The notes under the pieces: generated by a model
Database searches by the model: none
Told to the model about the DNA's origin: nothing
Seen by the model: only the letters and a program-made list of their open reading frames with translations
Assembly (NCBI GenBank): GCA_032622095.1
Contig: CP136064.1
Span: 220,550,205-220,614,204 of the forward strand
DNA from: Siphonodentalium dalli
Taxonomy: Eukaryota; Mollusca; Scaphopoda; Gadilida; Siphonodentaliidae
Direction: 5' to 3'
DNA: 64,000 nucleotides
Position numbers and translations under genes: made by a program
Shown here: positions 22,430-33,533 of the stretch, one piece after another
How positions within the stretch are numbered: position 1 is the first letter of the stretch
Layout of the letters: each line of letters begins with the position of its first letter

Positions 22430-23226
22430 AAGTGACGCCGTTGTTGTCAGGGGCAGAAAAGGGGGAGGGGTCGAATTGCCACCAAACTTATATATAATCA
22501 TCCCCATAATATGAGGAATCCAATGATTTGGTTTAAATATGTTAAAAGACGCGCCGTTCGCGTCAGGGATGCCAGGAAGGGGAGAGGGGCACCAACATTG
22601 ATCAAAAATAATTTTAGCGCCGAATTCCACCAAATTGATGCACATTCTTCTGAGATCTTCTCCATGATACATGGAATCTTATTGTGTGATTTAAAGACGC
22701 CAAATTGGTGTCGTTGGGATGAGAGACTTGGGGGCGGTGGGGGTACTAAATCTGACAAGAATTGGTTTAATCGCCGATTGCCACGAAACTTATGCAAATT
22801 CATCCCCATGGTATGAAGTGTCTAATGGCGTGGCTTAAAGCTCTCAAAAGTGGCGTCATGCGAGTCAGGGGTGCACTGAAAGGGAGAGGGGCACAAAAAT
22901 TGATACACAACATTTTTAGCGCCAATTCCACCAAATTGATACACATTCTTATCCATGATATGAGGAATCTAATCGTGTGATTTTAAACACGTTATATTGA
23001 TGCTGCTTTTGTGAGAGATGGGGGTGGGGTGGGCACTAAATTTGATAAAATATTGTTTAGTCGCGGATTAGCACAAAACTTACAAATAATAATCTCCATG
23101 ATATCAGGAGTCTAATTGTGTGGTTTAAAGATGTCAAAAGTGGGTCCATTCGAGTCAGGGGTGCATAGAGGGTGAGAGGGACATAAACATTGATAAACAA
23201 TATGTTTAGCGCCGATTTCCACCTGA
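22430..23226 (+). repeat. Satellite-like tandem array, ~146-bp monomers in dimers
   Basis: Anchor motifs GTCAGGGRTGC...GAGAGGGGCAC (type A: 22562, 22866, 23157, and a shorter one at 22447) alternate with GATGAGAGACTTGGGGGCGG-like type B monomers (22720, 23012). Spacing is about 145-158 bp, so A-B dimers repeat at about 290-304 bp. Each monomer has GCGCCGATTTCCACCAAATT and ATCCATGATATGAGGAATCT. The array ends where a LINE fragment begins. Open frames here are by-products of the repeat. Confidence 0.85.
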
Positions 23227-24415
23227 TTGACTGGTGCTGATATTGTACATTTACCTTCCAAATGTTACACTATACATCTTCGCCATATTCAACGACTTGT
23301 TACCAACCCCACAGTACGTTGGTCAGTTTTTACCATTTATTGGATAGGATTTCACTTACGAGACTTTGTTCCTACCTTTGCCGGCCACAACATCGCACAT
23401 AGCGATCCGGCGTCCGTTCCCCCTTTTCATAAAGCATGCTTGCGTGCTTTAGCCGCCTTTCGTGATCTCCCTAATTATCCGCATTTACCGGATGTTGACT
23501 CTAAGGCCATTTACACTCACTTAATTACCCCCCACACCTCTCTTCCCAAGATCACCACCCTCTATCCAAAATTACCCCTTACTTTGATCTGGCTCAATTT
23601 TCACCATGAACACATAGACCCCGCTATTCGCGGTACCCTATATCGCCTCATTCATGGGGTATTGTTTACAAGAACTCGCGCACAGCGATTTGTAAGTCAT
23701 CCTATTTATATTAACTGCCCATTATGCCATAAGGCACCAGAAGATTTACAACATCTTTTTGTAGCATGTGAGGTTGTTATTCCATTATGGAATACAGTAT
23801 TTACTTGGATTAATAATCTCATTCCCGGTAACAAATTTCGTACTCATTTAGCCCATATTCGTTTTCTTATAGTCCGAGCACGCAATCCCTTACACCGTGC
23901 TCTGGCACTCATTTTAATTACGGAAGCTATCGCTACAATTTGGAATATTCGAAACCCTCTACATCACTCTCAGAAAGCCTCCAAAAATCGCATGTCTACT
24001 CGAACCGTATACCCCTCACAATTCACCGTATTACGCTTGTTATCACGCATTCGCACCCGGGTCCTAATAGATCAAAATCGATTATCAACACCCAGCTTTA
24101 ATGAATTGTGGCTTCAATCTGACGACATTTGCGAGTTTAATGAGGATGACCTACTTTCGTTTAAATTTTAATACGATACCAGTACGTCTCTGTTTTCCAT
24201 ACACTCTGTCTTGTTCTAAACCGTTTTATTTTAGGTACTTGCTGTGTCTTTGTATACATATACCTTAATTTGTCTTTTTAGTTTCTATTTTCAGGCAGTT
24301 TCTGTGAGCCACGTCCACACATGTCTTTTATATTTTACAAATTTGTATTGTTACCTAAAATCTCTTCAAATTTCAATTAAAAAATAATAAACATTAAAAA
24401 AAACAAAAAAAACAA
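23227..24415 (+). pseudogene. LINE ORF2 3' fragment (L1/Tx1-like) with A-rich tail
   Basis: An intact 314-codon frame (23227-24171) is the C-terminal end of a non-LTR ORF2: connection domain plus a zf-RVT-type zinc motif (CPLCHKAPEDLQHLFVACE, about residues 167-185, then LWN). After the TAA comes about 200 bp of 3'UTR and an A-rich tail with AATAAA-like runs (24376-24415). The reverse-transcriptase catalytic core and endonuclease are missing, so it is 5'-truncated. The TTG at 23227 is only the frame's first codon, not a start. The 5' junction lies in the satellite motif CCACC. The clean reading frame suggests a relatively young insertion. Confidence 0.75.
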
Positions 24416-24424
24416 ATTGAGAAA

Positions 24425-24592
24425 AGATGGACCGTCTTTTGGCCTTTTTCGGTCCCACGGACAGTGATGATAGGTCCTTGTATCGCCCGTAACACCCGTC
24501 TCATGCATCGTACGGCGATCACCGTTAGGACCCTCCTGGTCTTGAGTACTCGTTCGGCCCGCTGACCAGGACTGAGTCCGCCCTCTATACAA
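24425..24592. other. GC-rich 170-bp segment of unknown nature
   Basis: Between the LINE tail and family A copy 4 is a block visibly richer in GC than either side (CGGTCCCACGGACAGTGATG ... CAGGACTGAGTCCGCCCTC). It is bounded by A-rich runs on both sides (AAAACAAATTGAG and ACAAAAAAAAAC). No protein, tRNA-like box pair or repeat partner was found in the window. Confidence 0.5.
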
Positions 24593-24596
24593 AAAA

Positions 24597-24756
24597 AAAC
24601 AAATATGACAATAACATACTGTTTATGCGATATTTCTTATTTGTATACGGACAAAGTCTGTCTACATTGTTATGTTCTTTCTGTTTGTGGCGGTTTTTGA
24701 CGGCTGGAAATATTTTCACAGGATACCCACCGCCAAGGCCAACCGTACCTTTAAAA
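24597..24756 (+). repeat. Interspersed repeat family A, copy 4
   Basis: ATGACAATAACATACTGTTTAT ... GGACAAAGTCTGTCTACATT ... CTGTTTGTGGCGG ... GGATACCCACCGCCAAGGCC. This copy is closest to the inverted copy at 11587-11877. Confidence 0.85.
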
Positions 24757-25986
24757 GTATATTTATATCAATCTATTTAAGAGATACATATATTCATTCA
24801 AACCGAGGGACCTTGAATCGTCAGAGGATTGTATATTAGAATGGCTCATGTATATATTATAACACGATTGAGTCTGTTCCATTCAATATAGTTTCCACAA
24901 AAATAGTTACAATTGCCAGATATGGAAATGTATAGCAGGCCTGTTCAAAAATAGTGGTCACAGTGTGCAGTCAAATATGGTTACTTCTGAGATAAAGGAA
25001 AACGCAGTCCGTATCACATGACTTTTCAGGATCCTCCAATATTGACATCTGACAAGGGTATATCTGCCCGATAAAGAGGATTTCTTTCATTTTTTAGAAC
25101 AGACTCATCGCCTAACATAAACAACTCAAAATCTCGCTGTGTCGGGCACATGTAGCTGCTATACAAGGATAACATCAATTATTTTAAACTGAACATGATT
25201 AGCCAGTATATAGCACCAGAACAGAGGAGCACCTGGACATATCTTAAAAACATCTGTATCTTCATGAAGATATTATAAACTAGATTGATTGGTTTATTGA
25301 TACATCTCTATGTAAAACACAATTGTCGTCTTTTATTTTTTCGAACTAATATGTTTATGATGTTCGTGTTTCATGCTATAACGTCTGAAGAATACGCAGT
25401 TGTAAATAAATAAATACTTCTTTATTGGTGGGACGGATTAAACGCGATAAACAAAATGATAATCTCTCCGACCTGACAAGGTGAGCCACTACTTATATTA
25501 CATGTGTAGGAATCATGTTTTGTGATGCCATTTGGATATAAAATTTATGAGAATACGTGTAACACTTTGAGAGCAAGAGTATTCTCTATTCCTACCAAAT
25601 ATCCACGTAGGGTTTCACATCACTTTAACCTGAGCAACGCCGGGTAACTCTGCTAGTATCCTATAATATCAGACTATGCGTAAACACTATTGTGTACCCG
25701 TGTCAACTGTGGAATTTGAGAGGGTCTGCTCGTACCAAAATTTAATCAAAGTTAAACGGCGAAACATACCCTCTGTTCCACATTTAAACGTATTAACGAA
25801 CATTGCAATTTAAGGCCCTCCAATGTTAGACTTTAATTTTGGTAAAGCATTTAATAAATGTTTGATTATTAATATTGTTGTTAATAGTGTCGTTGTTTTA
25901 CCTACCAGAACTTGTTATACTACTTAGAATAAATATTTGAGATAATTAGCCTGTGTTGTTCTTTGAATATGTTTAAATGTTTCCAG
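24757..25986. other. No recognisable gene
   Basis: AT-rich sequence. The stretch 25535-25620 (TTTGGATATAAA...TTCTCTATTCCTA...TTTCACATCACTTTAA) resembles 37250-37346, so a small dispersed repeat is present in both places. Confidence 0.5.
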
Positions 25987-26159
25987 TGGCCGAGTTACCG
26001 CCAGCCACTCAGTCTGAATCACTTGGGCGGCGTAATCCCATAGGACGACCATACAACTCACAATTGATCCAGAACCAGCCAGTGGGAACAGCAACAAGAG
26101 ACAATGCAGGCACTGCGACTTGTCCGCTCAACCGACGGCTGGCGAATGAAAAAGATATG
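25987..26159 (+). CDS. Candidate exon, function unknown
   Basis: The segment follows AAATGTTTCCAG and ends at ATG|GTGAAT. It is open in one frame (AELPPATQSESLGRRNPIGR ... NRRLANEKD) and is less AT-rich than its flanks. A degenerate duplicate at about 26316-26421 keeps ACTTGTTCGCTCC and GATATGGTGAATT, including the donor-like site. I recognise no domain and cannot link it to other exons. It could be a remnant of a duplicated exon or a chance frame. Confidence 0.3.
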
Positions 26160-26728
26160 GTGAATTTTTATTTATTAGTGAGCCCAGGGAAGATTTGAAA
26201 GGAGCTGAACCCCTCTCCTACAACCCACTGGTGAATGATGTTAGGGGTTATGAGAATGGTTTGACATAAACATAACATTGATGAAGGGGGGGAAAAAGAT
26301 GATCTAGACATAGACCGCACAACTCACTCGTGTTAACGCTCTAACAGAGAGGAACTAATTAAGCCAAATAAAATCTGACTTGTTCGCTCCACCCTCTGCT
26401 AGAGAGATATGGTGAATTCTAAGGGGATTGTTTTATATGTGAACCTCTGAGAAACCACTTCTTTTTATTTTGAGATTTCTTTCTTTTTCTAAATCATTTG
26501 TGTTCATGTTTGGTGAATTAAGATCTTCATCAACATTGCCAAGATGATCATCAAAAATAGACACTGTTTCCAAGAACAAAACTTTTATTTTTGAATTAAG
26601 AATGAATATATTTACTAATGATGATATTAACATAATTTTACAATCAACATTTGGTAATTCTGTGAACATATTTACAAACAAATAATAGGTAATGCAATGG
26701 ACATATTTACATTTGGTAATACATTTCA

Positions 26729-27229
26729 TCAATAATTAAGTTCACAATATGCTTTACAAGTTTGAAAAGTACATGTTTTGGTTAATGTTTCTACTTTTTT
26801 TCGTAAGGGCTCATAGTTTCCTTGGAAACAATCGAGTACTTTTCTGTCGTCATTGAAATAGTCGCCATCAAAATTTATTTCAACTATTACATTTATAGCG
26901 TAACAGCTTTTGAAGAAATTTAGAGCAAATGTGCAACAAATACCACACACGGTTTTTCCGTGGTGTTGAAGACGTCCAACGTTAATTTTACATTCGATAG
27001 CATTTCTTTGAATGAATGGTTTGAAATATTCATTAATAACTGGTAATCGAAACGAATCGAAATATGTCGCAATGTTTCCATTGAAGAAAATTGCAACCCA
27101 GTGTTCCCTCGGTTTTTCTGATGTATGCTTTTACATGGTGAGGTTTCTCGTGTGGTAACTGATCTTTTGCACATATCACACCGTGCACGATTTGTCTAGT
27201 ATATGCTGGAGTTCGCTTGTGTTCATCAT
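26729..27229 (-). pseudogene. Broken adenain-type cysteine protease (Polinton/adintovirus-like)
   Basis: A 167-codon reading from ATG at 27229 to TGA at 26729 keeps the signature of the adenovirus-type (C5) cysteine protease carried by Polinton/Maverick elements and adintoviruses. The N-terminus has an SELQ-IL pattern, followed by HW (His at 27101-27103), an FDS (Asp at 27056-27058), a Gln-containing stretch, and VCG with the likely nucleophile Cys at 26945-26947. The length fits the family. Two in-frame stops (TGA at codon 18, 27176-27178; TAA at codon 33, 27131-27133) break it, so it is an inactive relic. An AT-rich open frame (26732-26433, -) follows with a TGATG overlap, but I cannot identify it. 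No polymerase, integrase or capsid gene is recognisable nearby. Confidence 0.6.
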
Positions 27230-27383
27230 TATACTATATTTTCACTGTATCATACCACATGTCAATAAAAGAAGAATCAAATTGGTTACAGTTTGCAAGG
27301 ACAGTTTCCTTTATATTTCTCAAAGTCTAAATGCTTCAAATTTTTCTTGCAGAGTAAACGAATCTATTTCTGGATACCAATGA

Positions 27384-29090
27384 ACATATATCCGTCCATT
27401 GTGTTGATGGTATCCAAAAACAAAGTAAATGTCTAGTCTCACTTGGGTGATCTAGTTTACATCCCTCACAGTTGGTAGTTAAGCCAATGCGACCCAACCC
27501 AACTGTCAGGTCACATTCAAACGTCTAAATGTAAAGTCCACAGAATCATCGATCTTTTAATTTAATAATATTTTCACTCAGAATAAAGGTAACTGCAACG
27601 TACAGAATGAACACCATAACCAGACCAGACAAATTATTTATAATTATTAAAGACATATTTTATTACCCAAGATTGAGAAAGACTGAAAGTATCATTTAGA
27701 TGTCAAGGGGTTTTCAAGCATAACAGTTGCAGTACATGGTTATTTACCTGTATTTAGGCCTGTCCTTGGCTATAGTATGAGATGAGAGCATATCTTAGAG
27801 AATAGTAAATTATCACTGATAATTTCACATCATTCATACACATAATCACCATTATGAATGTTGCTTTGTGGATATCAGTTATCACTGTTACTTAATAAAT
27901 CGGATCGTGAACTTTTACTCATTGTTACGAGTAATTATTCACTCGGTAACCTGGGCCAAATAAACGCATCACCAGGATTCAGGAATGGCAGGATAGCTGG
28001 AGACTCAAGGATAGAAGGACATACATGATCCAGATTTGAACTGAGGAATCATAAGACATAACGCAGTTGGGTTGATATACAGATAGACAGCTCGACCACA
28101 TACATGTATTATCAACCAAACCCAAACAGCGTTACATGTGTTAACTTTCCGTAAACCTTATAAAACACCACTAATTTAATTATGTTGTGAGAGTTTCTGG
28201 AATGAATGGTAATGATTGACAAACATTTTTTCAAATTGCTTGAGGAATTAAAAAGTGACTTGCCAAAACTTTTGCCAAATGAAAATATTTTTTGCCAAAT
28301 GTGAATTATATTTGCCATTGGCAAATTTGGCAAGTGGCACAGCGAACTCTTCCCAACACGAGTATACCTTACGTCACATGAACCAGGGGGCGCTTCCATT
28401 CATTACGCTTGGCTACAATGGGTAATGAAATTAAAATGGACAATGAATGGAATGACCTGGCGTAAATACGCCGGGCTACGCTCTCTTCACCTACGGTCGA
28501 GGTGGTGTAACTGGGAGCGTATTGTAATGTGACGCCACTTTCCGCGCGAAGATCGGTTGTCAACTGAGAAAGCACAAGAAACATATTTATGTAATGGACT
28601 CATTGAATTTTATTTGTTATGATTTGTCATGATTATATAATATATAATTCTTAAATATATTATTCAATTGGATGACAGTTAAAAGTTTATATCCAAAGTG
28701 TTAGATACATAGTGTCAAGGTTGTTCTAAAATTAGGAATTTTGCTTGTTCGATAAAATGTCAAAATTCTTGTTAGCTTCATTGTGAATATCAGATATTTT
28801 TGCTCAATTACTTCGTCTGTTCGACACGAACAATGTGAGTTTTGTCAAATATCCTCAATAAAACATTATGTTTTGTTTGCAGTTGTAACTGTGCTGTTTT
28901 TAGATTACCTCTATCACCAGAAATCATTCCAGTCACTTTTTCCCAGGGACATTTATCCATTGTAGCCAAGCTTAATGAAATGAATTGCCCCCCAAGTATC
29001 TTCAGCGTCCCTGATGGCGCCCCTAGCGTTAATTCGAAAATGTATTATTGGTTTGTAAACGGTAGTTATTAAATGTCAACTATGATCATT
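27384..29090. other. No recognisable gene; short inverted and direct repeats
   Basis: TTGCCAAAT-like words recur at 28255-28335. CATTGTAGCCAAGCGTAATG (minus, near 28395-28425) and CATTGTAGCCAAGCTTAATG (plus, 28958-28977) form an inverted pair about 530 bp apart with further weak similarity around them. No named protein. Confidence 0.5.
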
Positions 29091-29600
29091 GAAAATTACC
29101 GGAAATAGATCATTGATTTTGCTGTTAGATATTGATTGGAATACGAAACATATTGAATTGAAATAGAACATTAATTCTGCGTTGTTGAAAATTTATGTGG
29201 ATATGACATCTATTAAATATAAGAATGACTAGGTCTATTGATTTGAAAATGAACATCGTTGATTGGGAATTCTATATTATTTAGGAAAATGTGTCTACTG
29301 GTTTGAAAATGAACATCGTTGATTGTGGAATTATATATTGATTCGGAAGAGATGGCTATTGAAACGAAATATACATACATGCATATGCGATAGCTGTACT
29401 AATTGTTTGTTATCAAATATTGGTTGAAGAATGAACAACATTAAATTGAAATAGAACATTAATTCTGCATCGGTCAACATTGCTAATGAAACGATGTATA
29501 TTAAAATTGAATTGTCTCCGATTGAATATAAGAACGACTATTGGTTTGAAAATGGACACCATTGGTTTGAAAAAGATTGCTATTCAAACGGAATGGACTT
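29091..29600 (+). repeat. Very degenerate tandem repeat
   Basis: TTTGAAAATGAACATCGTTG occurs at 29250 and 29311, and TTGAAATAGAACATTAATTC at 29156 and 29445. TTGGTTTGAAAATGGACACC (29540) is a further variant. The units are AT-rich, 60-90 bp apart, and have no coding sense. Confidence 0.6.
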
Positions 29601-29846
29601 ATATTGAATGTGCGGTGCATGTAGTTGTTTAAACAAACCACCATTAACTTTATTTCATGTAATTTCCTACCCAACGGCCCCCATAGACTGATGACTATTA
29701 AATTCTGTGTCACGTTTATCACGTATTCACGTGTACCTAATTTCAGTAAGAAATTACAGACTATTTTGATCAATCCATTTTGAAAGGACACGGGTGCTCA
29801 AAACGGGTGTCTATATGCCTTAAATGTTTCAAAAATTATAAAATAC

Positions 29847-30262
29847 TAGCTGATGTGCCCGACTTCGTCCAGGTTATTTAGGAATTTCTTTGTGATCGCC
29901 TCCGTCTGGGCAGGAAATACAGCGTCGGTCCAGAAACATACCTATATGAGCTTATATGAGCTAGGTCAAGGTCAAGGACACGGTCGCACGTGAAATTGGA
30001 CCCGCCCATATTGTTCCAGAGATCAAAGTAGGCCCAAATACCAAATTTGAGTCGGATCAGTCGAGGTCAAGAAACATGCCTATATGAGCGTATGTGAGCC
30101 ACGTCAAGGTCAAGGTCAAGGACATGGTCGCATGTGAAATTGGACCCGCCCATATTGTTCCTGTGATCAAAGTAGGCCTACATACCAAATTTGAATGGGA
30201 TCGGTCGAGCAGTTTTCGAGTCAAAAACACACATACATACAGACAGACAGAAGTTCCAAAAT
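29847..30262 (+). repeat. Non-autonomous retroelement-like repeat with two internal units
   Basis: Head AGCTGATGTGCCCGACTTCG as at 20144, then two ~130-bp units with CCTATATGAGC, GTCAAGGTCAAGGACA, GAAATTGGACCCGCCCATAT and AGTAGGCC...ATACCAAATTTGA. It ends in ACACACATACATACAGACAG(ACAGA), a short simple tail typical of RTE-like LINEs and their SINE-like partners. Confidence 0.7.
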
Positions 30263-30640
30263 CTATAACAGATTTTTAACTTGTTAAGTGCTTTTTCTTC
30301 TTCGAAATATGTGTTCATATGCAACGAATATTATATATTATTATCCACACATTAACTAACACTATTTCTAATTCGACAAAAGCCGTCACATGGTAATCTG
30401 GGAAAAAAGTTAAATTGGATTCCCGAAAGTCATATTGGACTCAATCGCGTCCAATATGACTTTTTTATCAGACTCCTAGACGTCACAAACTCTATTGCCA
30501 AATGAGTCGGTGAAATTTTGATGCGCGCGCAGTACTTTGGTGGATTTAGCATCGATTTAAATGGATAGTGTACCCAATGCTGTTGTTTGTTTCTATAGAC
30601 TCTTGAGTCGTAGAATAAGGTAACCAGATTTACAATATTT

Positions 30641-31699
30641 GCTTAAGTCGGATTCTAGAGGACTTTTGCTATATTGCCTATAAACATCTTCTTATTAATT
30701 CCTGGGGAAAAAATCAGCTTTCCCCGATTTTTTCCCAAGTGAACCCTAATGTGCCTGCCTATTTCTGATTCGTTTGCTCCATTCACCCATAACAGTTCGT
30801 CGGTGAAATAAAAAGTTCGTAAAACGACCCGGCGATAGAAAGCGAAAATAAGATGAATGTTTGAATAAAAACAAAAATAGGAATTTTTGAAATTTTGAAA
30901 GAAAAAATGAATGGAATTATTGAAATTTGTTATTTTTTGGTGAAATTTCGTTTTTAGGATGTAAAAGGGTTTGCCATTGGTTGACAAAGAAAAAATTATA
31001 TGAGCCTATTAACCTGAACGTTTACAGAATACATCTTCAACTCAAATTACTTAGTTTTCTATATATTAGATATATTAGATCGTTGTTATCACCGCGAATT
31101 TATTGAAAATGGCGTACAACACCCCTTTAATCTGTGTGAATATTGGTAGAATGTGAACATGTTTAAACCACGAATCTATTAGTTTTGAATTATATCTGTA
31201 ATGTGTGTTAGTCTTATTCGTCGACTGAATAGTTATGTAACTAGCGGTCTTGGCTTACAATACACCACGTATTTTACGACATATTCGGGACAAAAATGAC
31301 GTAATAACTGGTGATGTTCACTTCAGAAATGTATAATTTATGCGACATTTCCAAAATAAGCGAATTGGCCAATCGGGAACATGCACATTTATTACATGGT
31401 GTATAATATAATCCTGTTTCTGAATGTATTGGCGATAAGAGCGTGTGCTATGTAATCGGGGCCGCATATTTCGAATCTACAATAAAAACATTTCGCGCCA
31501 AAATCGAAAAAAGTCGTTTTACGAACTTTTTATTTCACCGACGAACTGTTATGGGTGAATGGAGCAAACGAATCAGAAATAGGCAGGCACATTAGAGTTC
31601 ACTTGGGAAAAAATCGGGGAAAGCTGATTTTTTTCCAGGAATTAATAAGAAGATGTTTATGGGCAATATAGCAAAAGTACCCTAGAATCCGACTTAAGC
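30641..31699. mobile_element. MITE-like element with ~188-bp TIRs
   Basis: 30641-30828 and 31513-31699 are inverted copies that differ at only a few positions; they begin GCTTAAGTCGGATTCTAG. The interior (about 680 bp) has no transposase. TTT lies directly outside both ends and could be a 3-bp target duplication. High arm similarity suggests recent activity or arm-to-arm gene conversion. The ORF spanning the left arm is not a recognised protein. Confidence 0.85.
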
Positions 31700-31899
31700 T
31701 TTTTGAGACATCATGATTTTCGGAATGATTCAAATTCTGACGAAATTCCACCAGGCCATATGCGAATGCAGTCATATGTAGGCTAATTTACGGACTCAAT
31801 ATTCACACGTACCCGTCTATCGTGGACTAGGTGTAGGTAGATATGTGTAATTGATGCTAGAGCTTACTACCATTCGATATTCCGTAATTGTGTCATACA

Positions 31900-32225
31900 A
31901 ATATGACTGATATTATGGCAGTTTTAACAATCTAAACTACGTCATGTAGCACTTTTATGGTGAAAATAATATTTTTTCTTGGTGTGGATCTGACTGGAAA
32001 TTATCATATTTCTTACTTACAGGGGTGGTAACGGTTGCTAGGGACATACCCGAAATCGAAATATGCCGAGCTGACTGATAGTGTGGTAGTTTTAACAAAC
32101 TAATATAATCTACACAAAATCATTTTATGGTGAAACAATTGTAATAGTTGTTGTTAGTGTGGTGTTCGACTATAAAAAATACTATAATATTTCTTACTTA
32201 CAGGAGTGGTAAAGGTTGAATAAAA
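31900..32225 (+). repeat. Tandem duplication, ~185-bp period
   Basis: GACTGATATTATGGCAGTTT...TTTTATGGTGAAAATAATA...TTCTTACTTACAGGGGTGGTAA is followed by GACTGATAGTGTGGTAGTTT...TTTTATGGTGAAACAATTG...TTCTTACTTACAGGAGTGGTAA. Two diverged copies, no coding sense. Confidence 0.75.
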
Positions 32226-33067
32226 TACATCGTATAAAATGCAAAACGTTGTAAAATTTAGCGCGAAAACAAATAACAGTTGATTAGCAAATGTCACATA
32301 AAATGAAATTATAATTCCCCCCCTTGCCACCACGGCAAAATAACCACATAATGTACCTTATATCGATGTGTAAGGTGATTTTTAACATTCAATTACAGAC
32401 AAATTAACTGGAAAACAATGAAATTCAGAGATAGTCAGTTTTTTGTCTCTCCTGTAAAATGTGCATTTTCGTTTTACGACCTTTCTGATATCGGCGGACG
32501 ACTATGTAATGGCGGATATTTAAAGAAATACATTTTGTTGTTTTCAAGCTATATCAATATCAGTCACATACATAGATTCCTCTTCGTTCCTCGTCCCACA
32601 ATGCCAAATTACGTTTCAGGCCTCAATATACATTTAATTTTGCGAGAATAAAATGCTGAATTAAGTTAGTCTTATAGCACTGAAAATTGAAAAGTTTCGC
32701 GAGAATCATTATGAGAATTCAATTTGGTGATTCTCGTCGAATCTTAAGGCCTGACGTTTGCGCAATAATATGTTTGGGTACACCTGACACTATTTCCTGT
32801 TATGCAATGACAGCAGCATACCATTATTATAGAATTAGCTCTTCTAAATTACTATTTATTTGGCTTCGGAGATAAAACATATTTGATTCTAGTCCAGGAA
32901 CCCACCCACCAAAGCTCAGAGTCATCAAATGTCAAATTTTGAAATCTGTTATTTTTTACCACCTAGAATATATGGCGGCCTAGCAAATATTCGACGAGGC
33001 GACCGACGTACTCTCGATACCAAATAGCGTTGAACAAAATGCTGATATATTTTTGAAAACTTTATTC
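32226..33067. other. No recognisable gene; hairpin repeat copy 2
   Basis: 32699-32757 carries GCGAGAATCA...TGATTCTCGTC...TTAAGGCCTG, matching 3189-3245. Otherwise no gene or repeat seen. Confidence 0.5.
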
Positions 33068-33200
33068 TAGAGTTGACAGTGGTTAGCATTATTATTATTA
33101 ATTAACCTATTTTGATAACTAAAGCGTCCTTTAAAGAACTGTTGTTGTTGGAATTTGATGATACGGGGACCATCGAATCGGACTGTGTGCCTTTAATGAA
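33068..33200 (+). repeat. Dispersed repeat (12/33 kb family), copy 2
   Basis: GAGTTGACAGTGGTTAGCAT...GATAACTAAAGCGTCC...TGTTGTTG...GAATCGGACTGTGTGCCTTTAA matches 12126-12247. It lies just past the last exon of the minus-strand lectin gene; an ATTAAA at 33191-33196 (minus sense) within it could serve as a weak polyadenylation signal. Confidence 0.65.
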
Positions 33201-33306
33201 TGGAATAAGGGTCGGATCATGTCATAAATAATCAGTAATCAACAGCAGCTTAGTGAGTCACAGTGATGATTTCAATAACAACAACACTTCTGCAGTCAAC
33301 TCATGT

Positions 33307-33533
33307 TCAGAGTTGACAAACGTACCCATGTGGACTGCCGTAAGGACCACCACATGATGAAGCTACAAGTGTGTACTGAAGCGCTCCGTCTTTTTTCTTC
33401 ATTGCTGCACAGTTAGATGCTAGTCCAACACTTTGTGGAATCCAGAGTGCTTCCCTTTGGCTATCGAGCCACGTGCCCTCGGTGACACGGTCTGAACCAT
33501 CCACATCAAAATGGTAATATCCACTCGAGCCAC
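33307..33533 (-). CDS. Lectin gene exon 3: C-terminal half of the CTLD
   Basis: Preceded by the acceptor GCATTATTTCAG and ending in TGA at 33307-33309. It supplies GG at 149-150, EGTW, WIP, NC (C190), SSC (C209) and the terminal GYVCQL (C221). The 2.3-kb intron before it contains several tandem repeats and an (AT)n run. Confidence 0.85.

Noticed and set aside
22498-22816. Frames of about 100 codons on both strands
   Set aside because: They lie wholly inside the ~146-bp satellite array.
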